DNA from: Anoxybacillus sp.
GTDB lineage: Bacteria; Bacillota; Bacilli; Bacillales; Anoxybacillaceae
Direction: 5' to 3'
DNA length: 56,694 nucleotides
NCBI RefSeq assembly: GCF_023512315.1
Contig: NZ_JAILZV010000002.1
Location: 1-56,694 of the forward strand
The translations under genes and the position numbers were made by a program. The notes under the pieces are model-generated. The model saw only the letters and a program-made list of their open reading frames with translations, did no database searches and had not been told where the DNA came from. Below, piece after piece: positions 1 to 7,731 of this stretch (its first letter is position 1; each line of letters starts with the position of its first letter).

Positions 1-836
1 ACTTAACGCCAGCCGATAAAAAATTGTATGCGCTTCGCGATGTAACAGCAACGGTCAACAGCATTCCGTTAATCGCTTCATCGATTATGAGCAAAAAAAT
101 TGCAGCTGGTGCAGATGCGATCGTGTTAGACGTAAAAACAGGTGCGGGCGCGTTTATGAAAGATTTAAACGATGCGAAAGCATTAGCGAAAGCGATGGTC
201 GACATCGGAAACCGCGTTGGACGTAAAACGATGGCGATTATTTCTGATATGAGCCAACCGCTCGGTTATGCGATCGGAAATGCCCTCGAAGTAAAAGAAG
301 CGATCGATACGTTAAAAGGAGAAGGCCCAGAAGATTTACAAGAACTTTGCTTAGTTCTTGGAAGCCATATGGTATATTTAGCTGAAAAATCCTCTTCGCT
401 TGAAGAAGCGCGCCATATGTTAGAACAAGCGATGAAAGACGGTTCAGCACTTCAAACGTTTAAAACGTTTTTAGCTGCACAAGGTGGCGACGCGTCCGTT
501 GTCGATGATCCGAGCAAATTGCCTCAAGCGAATTATGTGATTGAACTTGAGGCGAAAGAAGACGGGTACGTATCAGAAATCGTTGCCGATGCGGTTGGAA
601 CGGCAGCGATGTGGCTCGGTGCTGGGCGCGCAACGAAAGAATCGACGATTGATTTAGCGGTCGGTTTAGTGCTTCGTAAAAAAGTTGGTGATGCGGTGAA
701 AAAAGGGGAATCGCTCGTTACGATTTACAGCAACCGTGAACAAATTGATGATGTGAAACAAAAACTATACGAGAACATTCGCATTTCAACGACACCTGTT
801 CAAGCACCAACATTAATTTACGATAAAATTTCGTAA
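1..836 (+). CDS. pdp: Pyrimidine-nucleoside phosphorylase, C-terminal part (5' end outside window)
   Basis: The reading frame is open from base 3 and ends with TAA at 834-836. It therefore enters from the left edge, and the TTG at 24 is not a start. The visible 278 residues match the central and C-terminal part of the thymidine/pyrimidine nucleoside phosphorylase family, which phosphorolyses uridine, thymidine and deoxyuridine to base plus (deoxy)ribose-1-phosphate. Visible family features are the [13 protein letters not shown] stretch of the phosphate/substrate region, the [15 protein letters not shown] segment, and a C-terminal barrel-like domain with EDGYVSEI and [17 protein letters not shown] hairpin terminator follows directly, so this is the last gene of its operon. 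Confidence 0.93.
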   Translation, partial: LTPADKKLYALRDVTATVNSIPLIASSIMSKKIAAGADAIVLDVKTGAGAFMKDLNDAKALAKAMVDIGNRVGRKTMAIISDMSQPLGYAIGNALEVKEAIDTLKGEGPEDLQELCLVLGSHMVYLAEKSSSLEEARHMLEQAMKDGSALQTFKTFLAAQGGDASVVDDPSKLPQANYVIELEAKEDGYVSEIVADAVGTAAMWLGAGRATKESTIDLAVGLVLRKKVGDAVKKGESLVTIYSNREQIDDVKQKLYENIRISTTPVQAPTLIYDKIS

Positions 837-866
837 CCTGAAGGATTCGTTCCTTCAGGTTTTTTT
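837..866 (+). terminator. Rho-independent terminator of pdp
   Basis: CCTGAAGGA and TCCTTCAGG form a perfect 9-bp stem with a five-base loop, followed by seven T. It begins at the base after the pdp stop codon. Confidence 0.9.
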
Positions 867-898
867 ATAGATAAGAAAGTATAAAATTCCGAATTCAT

Positions 899-1015
899 GT
901 CTAGCTCCAAGCGCCATCGGCTCGAGTTGCTTCGCCCCACACTGCGGTGGTTGAACCTCCTCGGTGGGGCTTGTGCGATCTTCGCCGATAGGCGGGCGCT
1001 TTGCGCTTTTCTTAT
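899..1015. repeat. Dispersed intergenic repeat, family A copy 1
   Basis: The unit starts GTCTAGCTCCAAGCGCC and ends GGCGGGCGCTTTGCGC plus TTTTCTTA. The ends AAGCGCC and GGCGCTT are complementary, so the unit can close into a long hairpin-like fold. Related copies lie at 16602-16670, 19198-19293 and 19385-19480, always between genes. It has no coding capacity that I believe. Confidence 0.8.
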
Positions 1016-1167
1016 GTCAAATTTTTTTCGAAAAAACGCCACTCAATCGTCACGAACTTTAAACAAGGAAAGCGAATGCATTTTTTAAAATAAAGAAGGT
1101 TGTGACCGATGTAACAGAAGGACAATGGGTGTTTTGCGTATGATGAGAAAAAAGGAGAGTAAGCAGC

Positions 1168-2484
1168 ATGAATTGGGTTCCATCGCGATTTAATGCAATC
1201 GCAGAAACAGAAGAAGGGGAACTGGTCGTTTACAATAGCTATACTGGCGCGATCGGGACGGTGGCGCTAGAGGAAAAACAAGCGGTGTTAGCAGCGTTAA
1301 GAAAAGGAGTTCGTGGGGAATTAGGAGAAGTCGAACAGACGCTTGTCGATTGCGGGTTTCTCGTTCCGGAACAGACGGATGAAAAAAGGCGTGCGCAATT
1401 TTTGCATCAAACGCTCCATCGAACGGATGCGATGCATCTCATTATTTTGCCAACCGAAGCGTGCAATTTTCGCTGTACCTACTGCTATCAAGATTTTGCA
1501 CACGGCAAGATGAGCCGGGAAATAGTCGATGGGGTGAAGCAGTTTTTGCATAAAAAAATGCCGAAGCTGGAACATTTGACGGTCAGCTGGTTTGGTGGCG
1601 AGCCGTTATTAGCGCTTGATGTCATCAAAGAAATAAGCGAGGAAATCATTGAATGGGCAGCTGCGTACGGGGTGACGTATCAAGCGGAAATATCGACAAA
1701 CGGCTATTATTTATCAAAAGAGACGATGCAGACGTTATTAGCATACGGCGTCAACCGGGTAATGGTGACGCTTGACGGCACGAAAGAGGTACATGATACG
1801 CGCCGCATATTGGCGACGGGCGGTCCGACATATGAAACGATTTTACAAAACTTGCGAGCTATTCAAGCGCTTGAAGAGCCGTTTGAGATTTATATTCGCG
1901 TTAATTTTGATGAAGATAATCTTGCGCAAATTCCGCCATTTTTAACTGAACTCGCACATCATTTTTCCGGTGATGCCCGCTTTCAACTGTTTTGCCGTCC
2001 GGTCGGAAAATGGGGTGGGAAAAACGACGATCTTTTGCCAATTTGCGACCATCGTACCGCCGAACGGAAAATTTGGGAGTTTACCGAACAAGGAATGAAC
2101 CAAGGGTTAGCGATGAGCGCAGTGATTGAATCAATGCTTATGCCGTCTGGGGCAGTGTGTTATGCGGCAAAGCCTCATTCGTTCGTGATCGGGGCGAACG
2201 GCCGAGTGTATAAATGCACGTGCTTCTTAAATGAAGAATATAACCATGTCGGCTGGCTGCAAGCCGACGGCACGATGGCACTTGATTATGACAAACTAGC
2301 GCTATGGGTGACGTCAGGCGAAGAGCAAGACGAAACGTGCCAAGCCTGTTTCTTCCGTCCGGCTTGCCAAGGCAACCATTGTCCGCAATACCGCCTTCGG
2401 AAGAAAGAGCGCCCATGTCCGTACGAAAAGCGGAAAATTAAGCAAGTATTGCGCACCATCGCGCAGAAGGGGGTGAAACAATGA
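1168..2484 (+). CDS. Radical SAM/SPASM domain peptide maturase
   Basis: A 438-residue protein with three recognisable parts. Residues 1-85 are a wing-like N-terminal region typical of RiPP maturases that bind a leader peptide. The radical SAM core starts with CNFRCTYC (Cys99, Cys103, Cys106), which binds the 4Fe-4S cluster that cleaves SAM. A C-terminal Cys-rich SPASM domain contains VCYAAKPHSF, YKCTCF and CQACFFRPACQGNHCPQ, for auxiliary clusters. Such enzymes modify peptides (thioether, C-C or epimerised residues) or act as sulfatase maturases. No sulfatase is nearby, but a 28-codon ORF overlaps its stop by four bases, which favours a peptide substrate. The Shine-Dalgarno AAGGAGAG precedes the ATG. 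The exact chemistry cannot be told from sequence. Confidence 0.88.
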   Translation: MNWVPSRFNAIAETEEGELVVYNSYTGAIGTVALEEKQAVLAALRKGVRGELGEVEQTLVDCGFLVPEQTDEKRRAQFLHQTLHRTDAMHLIILPTEACNFRCTYCYQDFAHGKMSREIVDGVKQFLHKKMPKLEHLTVSWFGGEPLLALDVIKEISEEIIEWAAAYGVTYQAEISTNGYYLSKETMQTLLAYGVNRVMVTLDGTKEVHDTRRILATGGPTYETILQNLRAIQALEEPFEIYIRVNFDEDNLAQIPPFLTELAHHFSGDARFQLFCRPVGKWGGKNDDLLPICDHRTAERKIWEFTEQGMNQGLAMSAVIESMLMPSGAVCYAAKPHSFVIGANGRVYKCTCFLNEEYNHVGWLQADGTMALDYDKLALWVTSGEEQDETCQACFFRPACQGNHCPQYRLRKKERPCPYEKRKIKQVLRTIAQKGVKQ

Positions 2485-2567
2485 AAATTTTACGTCCAGC
2501 AGTATCTCCAGTCGCTGCCTCTAACACAGGCAGACTATCCAAATCGGTCCCGGGGAACTTAAAATAA
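2481..2567 (+). CDS. Candidate RiPP precursor peptide (28 aa)
   Basis: The ATG overlaps the maturase stop (ATGA), which implies translational coupling, and the ORF ends just before a terminator. The product begins MKILRPAVSPVAASNTGR and ends LSKSVPGNLK. It has no Cys, Trp or Tyr, so a thioether (sactipeptide/ranthipeptide) class is unlikely. Candidate targets are its Ser, Asn, Thr, Lys or Pro residues. No transporter or protease gene adjoins. Position and coupling are seen directly; the precursor role is inference. Confidence 0.5.
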   Translation: MKILRPAVSPVAASNTGRLSKSVPGNLK

Positions 2568-2575
2568 GCAAAAAA

Positions 2576-2606
2576 GGAACCAGCGAAAAAGAGCTGGTTC
2601 TTTTTT
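2576..2606 (+). terminator. Terminator after the radical SAM/peptide unit
   Basis: GAACCAGC and GCTGGTTC form an 8-bp stem followed by six T. It separates the maturase-peptide pair from manA. Confidence 0.9.
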
Positions 2607-2673
2607 CTAGCCTTTTTCGCCATTTTTCTAGTAAAATAAGAAAAAAGTTCCGTTATTTGAAAGGAGACTATTC

Positions 2674-3642
2674 ATGAACCACACACCGCTTTTTCTTGCT
2701 CCGGTGTTTCAAGAACGGATTTGGGGAGGGGCTCGTCTGGCAGAGCAGTTTGGGTACCGCCTTCCGTCAGAGCGGACGGGAGAATGTTGGGCAATTTCGG
2801 CGCATCCGAACGGGCCGACGACGGTCAAAAATGGTCCGTTTCAAGGAAAGACATTAAGTGAACTATGGGAGGAACATCCCGAATTATTCGGGCATTTTCC
2901 GTCTGACCGCTTTCCGCTGTTGACGAAAATTTTAGATGCGAACGCGGACTTATCGGTACAAGTGCACCCAGACGATCATTATGCGCGTACATACGAAAAC
3001 GGGGAATTAGGGAAAACGGAATGTTGGTACATTATCGACTGCAAAGAAGGCGCTGAACTTGTCTACGGACATCAAGCGAAAACAAAAGAAGAACTGCGCG
3101 AAATGATGGAAGAAGGGCGATGGGACGAGTTGCTTCGCAAAGTGCCGATTCGCCCAGGCGACTTTTTTTATGTGCCGAGCGGAACGGTGCATGCCCTTTG
3201 CGAAGGGACGCTTGTTTTGGAAACGCAGCAAAGCTCTGATACGACGTATCGCCTCTACGATTACGATCGACTAGACGAAAACGGCAAAAAACGCGACTTG
3301 CATCTTGCGAAAGCGTTAGATGTCATCACTGTTCCGCATGTAGACGCTCCATGCGAGCATCAAGTAACGAAAACAGACGGTGCAGAAATTACGACATTTA
3401 TTGACAACGAATATTTTCTCGTGCAAAAGTGGGATATTACAAACGAGTGGAAAGTAGAGCACACGACAAGCTTTCTATTAGCAAGCGTTCTTGCTGGAGA
3501 AGGAAAACTTTTGACAGCGGCTGAAACGTATCCGCTGCAAAAAGGCGACCATTTTCTCCTCCCGTACTCGTTTGCGCCGTTTACGCTCAAAGGAAAGCTA
3601 CAACTCATCGTTTCCGCGCCTGCGTGGCCGGTACGATCCTAA
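2674..3642 (+). CDS. manA: Mannose-6-phosphate isomerase, class I
   Basis: This 322-residue cupin-fold zinc enzyme interconverts mannose-6-phosphate and fructose-6-phosphate, feeding mannose into glycolysis or supplying GDP-mannose synthesis. Visible family motifs are the N-terminal FQERIWGGARL, the metal-binding QVHPDDHYA with a following GKTECWYI (Glu ligand), and GDFFYVPSGTVHAL (His ligand). The length fits the short Firmicutes form of about 315 residues. The Shine-Dalgarno AAAGGAG lies eight bases before the ATG. It is a monocistronic unit between a terminator and a convergent small gene. Confidence 0.95.
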   Translation: MNHTPLFLAPVFQERIWGGARLAEQFGYRLPSERTGECWAISAHPNGPTTVKNGPFQGKTLSELWEEHPELFGHFPSDRFPLLTKILDANADLSVQVHPDDHYARTYENGELGKTECWYIIDCKEGAELVYGHQAKTKEELREMMEEGRWDELLRKVPIRPGDFFYVPSGTVHALCEGTLVLETQQSSDTTYRLYDYDRLDENGKKRDLHLAKALDVITVPHVDAPCEHQVTKTDGAEITTFIDNEYFLVQKWDITNEWKVEHTTSFLLASVLAGEGKLLTAAETYPLQKGDHFLLPYSFAPFTLKGKLQLIVSAPAWPVRS

Positions 3643-3651
3643 CAGTAACCA

Positions 3652-3768
3652 TCATTTTCTCCCACTTTCTTTCGCCGTGCGGATGATTTTGAAGCCGCAG
3701 CCGCATAGCAGGGAATGTTTTAAGCGGCGGGCGGGCTGTTCGCATTGTGGGCAAATTATTGGTGCCAT
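3652..3768 (-). CDS. Small zinc-ribbon-like protein (38 aa)
   Basis: Reads MAPIICPQCEQPARRL then LLCGCGFKIIR, giving two Cys pairs (CPQC and CGC) spaced like a minimal treble-clef or zinc-ribbon knuckle. The tail is basic. A perfect Shine-Dalgarno, AAAGGAGGTACCCCG, sits before the ATG, and a -35/-10 pair (TTGATT, 16 bp, TATAAT) lies upstream. It converges on manA with a nine-base gap. Role unknown; a nucleic-acid or partner-binding adaptor is the obvious guess. Confidence 0.65.
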   Translation of the reverse strand: MAPIICPQCEQPARRLKHSLLCGCGFKIIRTAKESGRK

Positions 3769-3804
3769 CGGGGTACCTCCTTTTACAATGAGGATGTTAC
3801 AATC

Positions 3805-3832
3805 ATTATATACGATTTATAATTAAAATCAA
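3805..3832 (-). promoter_or_regulatory. Promoter of the 38-aa zinc-ribbon gene
   Basis: On the minus strand TTGATT and TATAAT are 16 bp apart, and the -10 lies 36 bases before the ATG. The surrounding DNA is very AT-rich, so the match is weaker evidence than it would be elsewhere. Confidence 0.45.
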
Positions 3833-3839
3833 TATCATT

Positions 3840-3854
3840 TTATAATTATTTTAA
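3840..3854. promoter_or_regulatory. PerR/Fur-family-like box
   Basis: TTATAATTATTTTAA differs at one position from the Bacillus PerR consensus TTATAATNATTATAA. It lies directly before the VanZ-like gene's ribosome site and near the divergent zinc-ribbon promoter. The AT-rich background makes chance plausible. Confidence 0.3.
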
Positions 3855-3869
3855 TTTTAGGAGTTTGAG

Positions 3870-4313
3870 ATGAGTCAACGCATGCGATGGATGTTTGTCA
3901 TTGGATGGTGTATCGTTATTTATTGTTTTAGTGAGTTTTCAATCTTTACCGGAGAAAGTACGGAGCGGGTATTGCGCCATTTATTGACGTATTGGCCGTT
4001 TGCGTCGCACGGGGATAGCGGTGCTTCTCCGCTTAATTTTCTCGTGAGGAAATCAGCGCATGTAACGGCGTTTGGCATTTTAGCTGTTCTTGTGTTTCGT
4101 GCGCTCGTCCCACGGCGATGGGCGTATGTTGGCGCGTGGGCTTTTGCGGCTGTTTATGCGGCAACGGATGAATGGCACCAGTCGTTTGAGCCGGGGCGGA
4201 CGGCGGCGGTGACGGACGTGGCGATTGATGCAAGCGGGGCGCTTCTCGCGCTAGCAGCTGTATGGATGTGGCGCTGGGTTCGCCACGTGCGGAGAAAAGA
4301 ATTTTCCGCGTAA
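3870..4313 (+). CDS. VanZ-like family membrane protein
   Basis: This 147-residue integral membrane protein has about four hydrophobic segments. The VanZ-family signature is visible: RKSAHVTAFGILAVL in the middle, then DEWHQSFEPGRTAAVTDVAID followed by a last helix. The founding member gives low-level teicoplanin resistance, but most Bacillaceae homologues have unknown housekeeping roles. The start ATG follows TTAGGAGTTTGAG. It is monocistronic and ends at a long hairpin shared with the convergent oxidoreductase gene. Confidence 0.85.
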   Translation: MSQRMRWMFVIGWCIVIYCFSEFSIFTGESTERVLRHLLTYWPFASHGDSGASPLNFLVRKSAHVTAFGILAVLVFRALVPRRWAYVGAWAFAAVYAATDEWHQSFEPGRTAAVTDVAIDASGALLALAAVWMWRWVRHVRRKEFSA

Positions 4314-4328
4314 AAGGAATAGTTCGAT

Positions 4329-4371
4329 ACGATAAGAGGGTGCCCCGTTATTTGGGACACCCTCTTATCGT
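4329..4371. terminator. Hairpin between convergent genes
   Basis: ACGATAAGAGGGTG pairs with CACCCTCTTATCGT, a 14-bp perfect stem. It touches the last codon of the minus-strand gene. Neither side has a good T run, so termination strength is uncertain. Confidence 0.6.
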
Positions 4372-5357
4372 TACCGCTCATCTGCTGGAAAGACGATGCC
4401 GGTTTGTTTGCGCGCTTCTTCCATAATTTCCGCGACGATGAGTGAATGGGCGTGCGAGTTTGTGCTCGATTGTTGGTTGCCGCTTTGAATAACTTCCGCC
4501 CATTCTTTTGCTTCATAATACATCGGATGCTTGTCTTGTGGGACGGTAATGTCTTCTATCCGGCCGTCGCGGTAGCGAATTTCGACTTTCGTCGGCGTAT
4601 GAATCGCGTCGATTAGAATGCTTCCTTCTTCTCCTTGAATTTCTGCCGGGACGTACGAGTTGGCAATTTTTGAGTACATGACGACCGCATCCATCTCTCC
4701 GTAATTTAGGACGATGCTTCCTTCGCCATCGACGCCAGAAGCAAGCATGATGCTATTTGCTTTGAGTGCCTGCGGCTTGCCAAATAACACGACAAGCGGA
4801 TAGAGGCAATAAATGCCGAGGTCCATTAAAGCACCGTTGGAAAACGCCGGGTTAAAGGCGTTTAATACAATTCCTTCTTTGTACGCATCATAGCGCGACG
4901 AATATTGGCAATAGCTTGCGAAGTAGCGGCGGATTTTGCCGATTTTCGGCAAATGCTCGCGAATCGCTTGAAAGTTTGGTAGAAGTGTTGTTTTGAGCGC
5001 CTCCATCAATACGACGCCGTTTTGTTGCGCGGCTTCGACCATCGCACGCACTTCTTTTGTGTTCGAGGCAAACGGTTTTTCGCATAAGACGTGCTTGCCG
5101 TGTTGTAAAAGAAAAATCGCCTGTTCGGCATGGAGCGCATTTGGGCTGGCGATATAGACGGCATCTACTTCTTTGCTAGTTGCCAATTCTTCTAAACTTG
5201 TAAAAATGGCTGGCGCCCCTGTTTTTTCGGCAAAGTCTTTTGCCGTTTCTTCCGTGCGCGAATAGACTGCAGATAGTACTAGCTCTGGAACGGTGCTAGC
5301 GGCTCGAATAAATTCTTGCGTAATCCAATTCGTGCCGATCGTCGCAAATTTAATCAT
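4371..5357 (-). CDS. Gfo/Idh/MocA family oxidoreductase
   Basis: A 328-residue NAD(P)-dependent oxidoreductase. The N-terminal Rossmann fold starts IKFATIGTNWITQEFI. It is followed by DAVYIASPNALHAEQA and the family hallmark GKHVLCEKPFASN, whose lysine/proline pair contacts cofactor and substrate. The C-terminal half is the alpha/beta substrate domain. Substrates in this family are sugars, inositols or related polyols, and the actual one cannot be deduced here. It overlaps the upstream VOC gene by four bases, so the two are co-translated. Confidence 0.88.
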   Translation of the reverse strand: MIKFATIGTNWITQEFIRAASTVPELVLSAVYSRTEETAKDFAEKTGAPAIFTSLEELATSKEVDAVYIASPNALHAEQAIFLLQHGKHVLCEKPFASNTKEVRAMVEAAQQNGVVLMEALKTTLLPNFQAIREHLPKIGKIRRYFASYCQYSSRYDAYKEGIVLNAFNPAFSNGALMDLGIYCLYPLVVLFGKPQALKANSIMLASGVDGEGSIVLNYGEMDAVVMYSKIANSYVPAEIQGEEGSILIDAIHTPTKVEIRYRDGRIEDITVPQDKHPMYYEAKEWAEVIQSGNQQSSTNSHAHSLIVAEIMEEARKQTGIVFPADER

Positions 5358-5752
5358 CGATATTCACTCCCTGTTTCGTATAATTCAAGTGGCAAGTCAT
5401 CGGGGTCGCGGAAAAACGTAAACCGCTTGCCCGTAATCGGGTCGATGCGAATCGGCTCGACTGCAACGCCGTGTTTTTGTAAGTGGGCAACTGCCTCGTC
5501 GATGTTGGCGACCGAAAAGGCAATATGCCGCAGCCCACATGCTTCCGGCTCACTCGGTCGCTTCGGCGGGTGTTCAAACGAAAATAGCTCGATTTGCACA
5601 TCGCCTGCACGTAAATCTAATTTGTACGACTTGCGCTCGGCGCGGTATTGTTCATGAAGAATGCGGAACCCGAGGACGTTCGTGTAAAAATGCTTGGACT
5701 GCTCATAATTGGAACAAATGATGGCGATATGATGGAGCCGTGAAAAATGCAT
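5354..5752 (-). CDS. VOC family protein (glyoxalase/YaeR-like)
   Basis: This 132-residue vicinal oxygen chelate protein has the paired beta-alpha-beta-beta-beta modules: FSRLHHIAIICSNYEQSKHFY in the first half and GLRHIAFSVANIDEAV in the second. It closes with FFRDPDDLPLELYE. Metal ligands are likely His8, Glu and His residues of these modules. It resembles the YaeR/GloA2-like subgroup of putative lyases of unknown substrate. It lies first in a two-gene operon with the Gfo/Idh oxidoreductase, with an AGGAGG site upstream. Confidence 0.85.
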   Translation of the reverse strand: MHFSRLHHIAIICSNYEQSKHFYTNVLGFRILHEQYRAERKSYKLDLRAGDVQIELFSFEHPPKRPSEPEACGLRHIAFSVANIDEAVAHLQKHGVAVEPIRIDPITGKRFTFFRDPDDLPLELYETGSEYR

Positions 5753-5808
5753 GATTTTCCTCCTGTGCTACGTCAATTGCTTCCAATGCGTTAAAATAGA
5801 GGCGAAAG

Positions 5809-6537
5809 CTAGAAAAAGACAATCGCGCGCAGCTGTTGATTCACTTCCTCGATATCAAAATGTTCCGGATCGTACTCGCCACCGTACCACTCTGTAAACT
5901 CTTCCATTTCTTCTTCGCTTCTATTTCCGTCAAGCAAGTCCATTACTTCCATGTAGCCGTAAATGCCGCCGACGTCTTCTGGCGGACAGGCGCGCTTGCC
6001 TTTTAAACAAACAGGGTGGCGAAACGGCTCGGTCGTCGTTTCGATTTTCTCGAGCGTAATGAGATGCACCCAGTTGTCGCCGAAATCATACGTATACGTA
6101 AATTTCTCGCCTTCTTTCTTAACAAATCGCGACAACTCGACTGCGCGGGCGTCGTACTTTTCCCGCCAGCCGACGAACGAAAAGCCGTACTCTTCGTCAG
6201 GAATATCAATCACGATATCGTTAATTTCAAACTCATATAAATGACTATTTTCCCAGCCCATCGCAAGTTGGATGATGTCATGCAGCTGGTCGAACGTAAT
6301 GTGGCTTGGGACGACGATGCGCCGCCAAACAGGCGGACGAATCCCTTTTAAAGCAATTTTGAGCTGATAAAGCACGGTCGTTTTCTCACCTTGTTTTGGC
6401 ACAGGCTTATTTCGTTTCGCGATTGCTTGTAATAAATAGTCACGATTCATCACAGCATCTAATTGTTGTTTGTAGATGTCTGGTAATTGTTCATATGCTT
6501 CTGACCGTTGAATAACATCGACAACCGTTTGTAACAA
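5809..6537 (-). CDS. Plasmid pRiA4b ORF-3-like (IS1096 TnpR-like) protein
   Basis: The C-terminal half carries the PF07929-type fold: YQLKIALKGIRPPVWRRIVVP, TFDQLHDIIQLAMGWENSHLYEF, FTYTYDFGDNWVHLI and a CPPEDVGG motif. The family's function is unknown despite its IS1096 passenger ancestry, and chromosomal copies are common in Bacillaceae. The open frame extends to an ATG at 6618. I prefer the TTG at 6537 (242 aa) because GGAGAGAGGAA lies seven bases before it and a TATAAT (6594-6589, minus strand) falls inside the longer version. The alternative starts differ only in a poorly conserved N-terminus. Confidence 0.78.
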   Translation of the reverse strand: MLQTVVDVIQRSEAYEQLPDIYKQQLDAVMNRDYLLQAIAKRNKPVPKQGEKTTVLYQLKIALKGIRPPVWRRIVVPSHITFDQLHDIIQLAMGWENSHLYEFEINDIVIDIPDEEYGFSFVGWREKYDARAVELSRFVKKEGEKFTYTYDFGDNWVHLITLEKIETTTEPFRHPVCLKGKRACPPEDVGGIYGYMEVMDLLDGNRSEEEMEEFTEWYGGEYDPEHFDIEEVNQQLRAIVFF

Positions 6538-6692
6538 TTCCTCTCTCCGCAATGTTTGAGCCCCCAAACGAAAAAGAATGATACGTTTATTATACATACT
6601 GTCACTAGTTTTTTCCATACTCTTGCATCAATCGTTGCAATATTTGTGGTACAATGGAAGAGAAACATTTGGAAAGAAAGGGAGAAGGACGC

Positions 6693-7568
6693 ATGTATTT
6701 AGGAGCGATTGAAGCAGGAGGGACGAAATTTGTTTGCGCCGTCGGCGATGGCGACGGGAACGTCCATGAGCGCATGACGTTCCCGACGACGACGCCGGAA
6801 GAAACGTTTGGGAAAGTGATTGATTTTTTCAAACAATATGATGTCGAAGCAATCGGCATTGGCACGTTCGGACCGGTCGATTTACACCAGCAAAGTCCGA
6901 CGTACGGCTATATTACCATCACACCAAAGCCGCATTGGTCCAATGTGGACTTCGTTGGTGCCATGAAGAAACATTTTCCTGTTCCGATTGGCTTCGACAC
7001 GGACGTGAATGCGGCTGCCCTTGGCGAACAGTTATGGGGAGCAGCCAAAGGAAAACAAAGCTGCATTTACATCACGGTCGGGACAGGCATCGGCGTTGGG
7101 GCAATTGTCGAAGGACGGCTCGTGCATGGATTACTTCATCCGGAAATGGGACATATTTTCATTCGCCGCCACCCAGACGACCAATTTGCTGGCAGCTGCC
7201 CGATTCATGGCGACTGCCTAGAAGGTTTGGCCTCTGGACCCGCGATTGAAAAACGGTGGGGGAAAAAGGGCATCGAGCTTTCCGACCGCACGGACGTATG
7301 GGAACTAGAAGCGTTTTATTTAGGACAAGCCATCGCTCAATACATTTTAATTTTATCGCCGGAAAAAGTGATTGTCGGCGGCGGGGTCGCCCATCAGCCA
7401 TCGTTACTTTCGCTTGTCCGCCAAAACGTCTTAGATTTTTTAAACGGCTACGTTCGGCATGACGCCATTTTACGTCATATCGATGACTACATCGTCCGTC
7501 CAGGGCTAGGGGATAATGCGGGGATTTGCGGCGCGCTTGCTTTGGCGAAACAAGCATTAGAAAAATAA
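6693..7568 (+). CDS. ROK family fructokinase/sugar kinase
   Basis: A 291-residue ATP-dependent sugar kinase of the ROK family, closest in layout to Bacillus fructokinases (GmuE/YdhR type). It begins MYLGAIEAGGTKFVCAVG (ATP phosphate loop), with IGIGTFGPVD, the catalytic-base region FDTDVNAAALGE and the nucleotide loop VGTGIGVG. The zinc motif combines the GHIFIRRHP histidines with CPIHGDCLEGLASGP. It phosphorylates fructose or a related hexose to the 6-phosphate, and manA nearby would suit mannose/fructose use. The ATG at 6693 has GGGAGAAGG upstream, so the longer frame from 6654 is rejected. Confidence 0.9.
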   Translation: MYLGAIEAGGTKFVCAVGDGDGNVHERMTFPTTTPEETFGKVIDFFKQYDVEAIGIGTFGPVDLHQQSPTYGYITITPKPHWSNVDFVGAMKKHFPVPIGFDTDVNAAALGEQLWGAAKGKQSCIYITVGTGIGVGAIVEGRLVHGLLHPEMGHIFIRRHPDDQFAGSCPIHGDCLEGLASGPAIEKRWGKKGIELSDRTDVWELEAFYLGQAIAQYILILSPEKVIVGGGVAHQPSLLSLVRQNVLDFLNGYVRHDAILRHIDDYIVRPGLGDNAGICGALALAKQALEK

Positions 7569-7577
7569 GAAACAGCG

Positions 7578-7614
7578 ACCGTTCGCTCAGCGAAAGAGCG
7601 GGCGGTTATTTTTT
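7578..7614 (+). terminator. Terminator of the ROK kinase gene
   Basis: ACCGTTCGCTC pairs with GAGCGGGCGGT (two G-U pairs), with loop AGCGAAA, followed by TATTTTTT. Confidence 0.85.
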
Positions 7615-7708
7615 GACTATTTGGTCATATTTTAATTTGAACAAACGGTCAATTTATTTGTTGATAAAATATGAGCATGTGGTTATAATAAAAATGACTA
7701 ATCGGTCA
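7614..7708. promoter_or_regulatory. Three TetR-type operator copies
   Basis: Three near-identical 14-mers occur: TGACTATTTGGTCA (7614-7627), TGAACAAACGGTCA (7638-7651) and TGACTAATCGGTCA (7695-7708). Each is an interrupted palindrome TGAC-N6-GTCA (second copy TGAA). Two lie upstream of the promoter and one sits at the transcription start, a classic autorepression layout for the downstream TetR gene. Confidence 0.75.
7661..7689 (+). promoter_or_regulatory. Promoter of the tetR-exporter operon
   Basis: TTGATA (7661-7666), a 17-bp spacer and TATAAT (7684-7689). The third operator begins six bases after the -10, so a bound repressor would block initiation. Confidence 0.8.
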
Positions 7709-7731
7709 TAACCGGAATCGAGGTGCGCGGG

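Noticed and set aside
1115..1200. Short ORF MGVLRMMRKKESKQHELGS overlapping the radical SAM start
   Set aside because: Out of frame with the maturase, contains the maturase's own ribosome site, and no sign of selection; the 28-codon downstream ORF is a better peptide candidate.
2138..2416. Open frames on the opposite strand of the radical SAM, kinase, helicase and S-layer genes
   Set aside because: They are shadows of genes with strong motifs on the other strand, without ribosome sites or recognisable domains.
3808..3835. Fur box in the AT-rich gap before the VanZ-like gene
   Set aside because: Best match to the 7-1-7 Fur model is only about 11 of 14 in very AT-rich DNA; the PerR-like box is the closer hit and even that is tentative.
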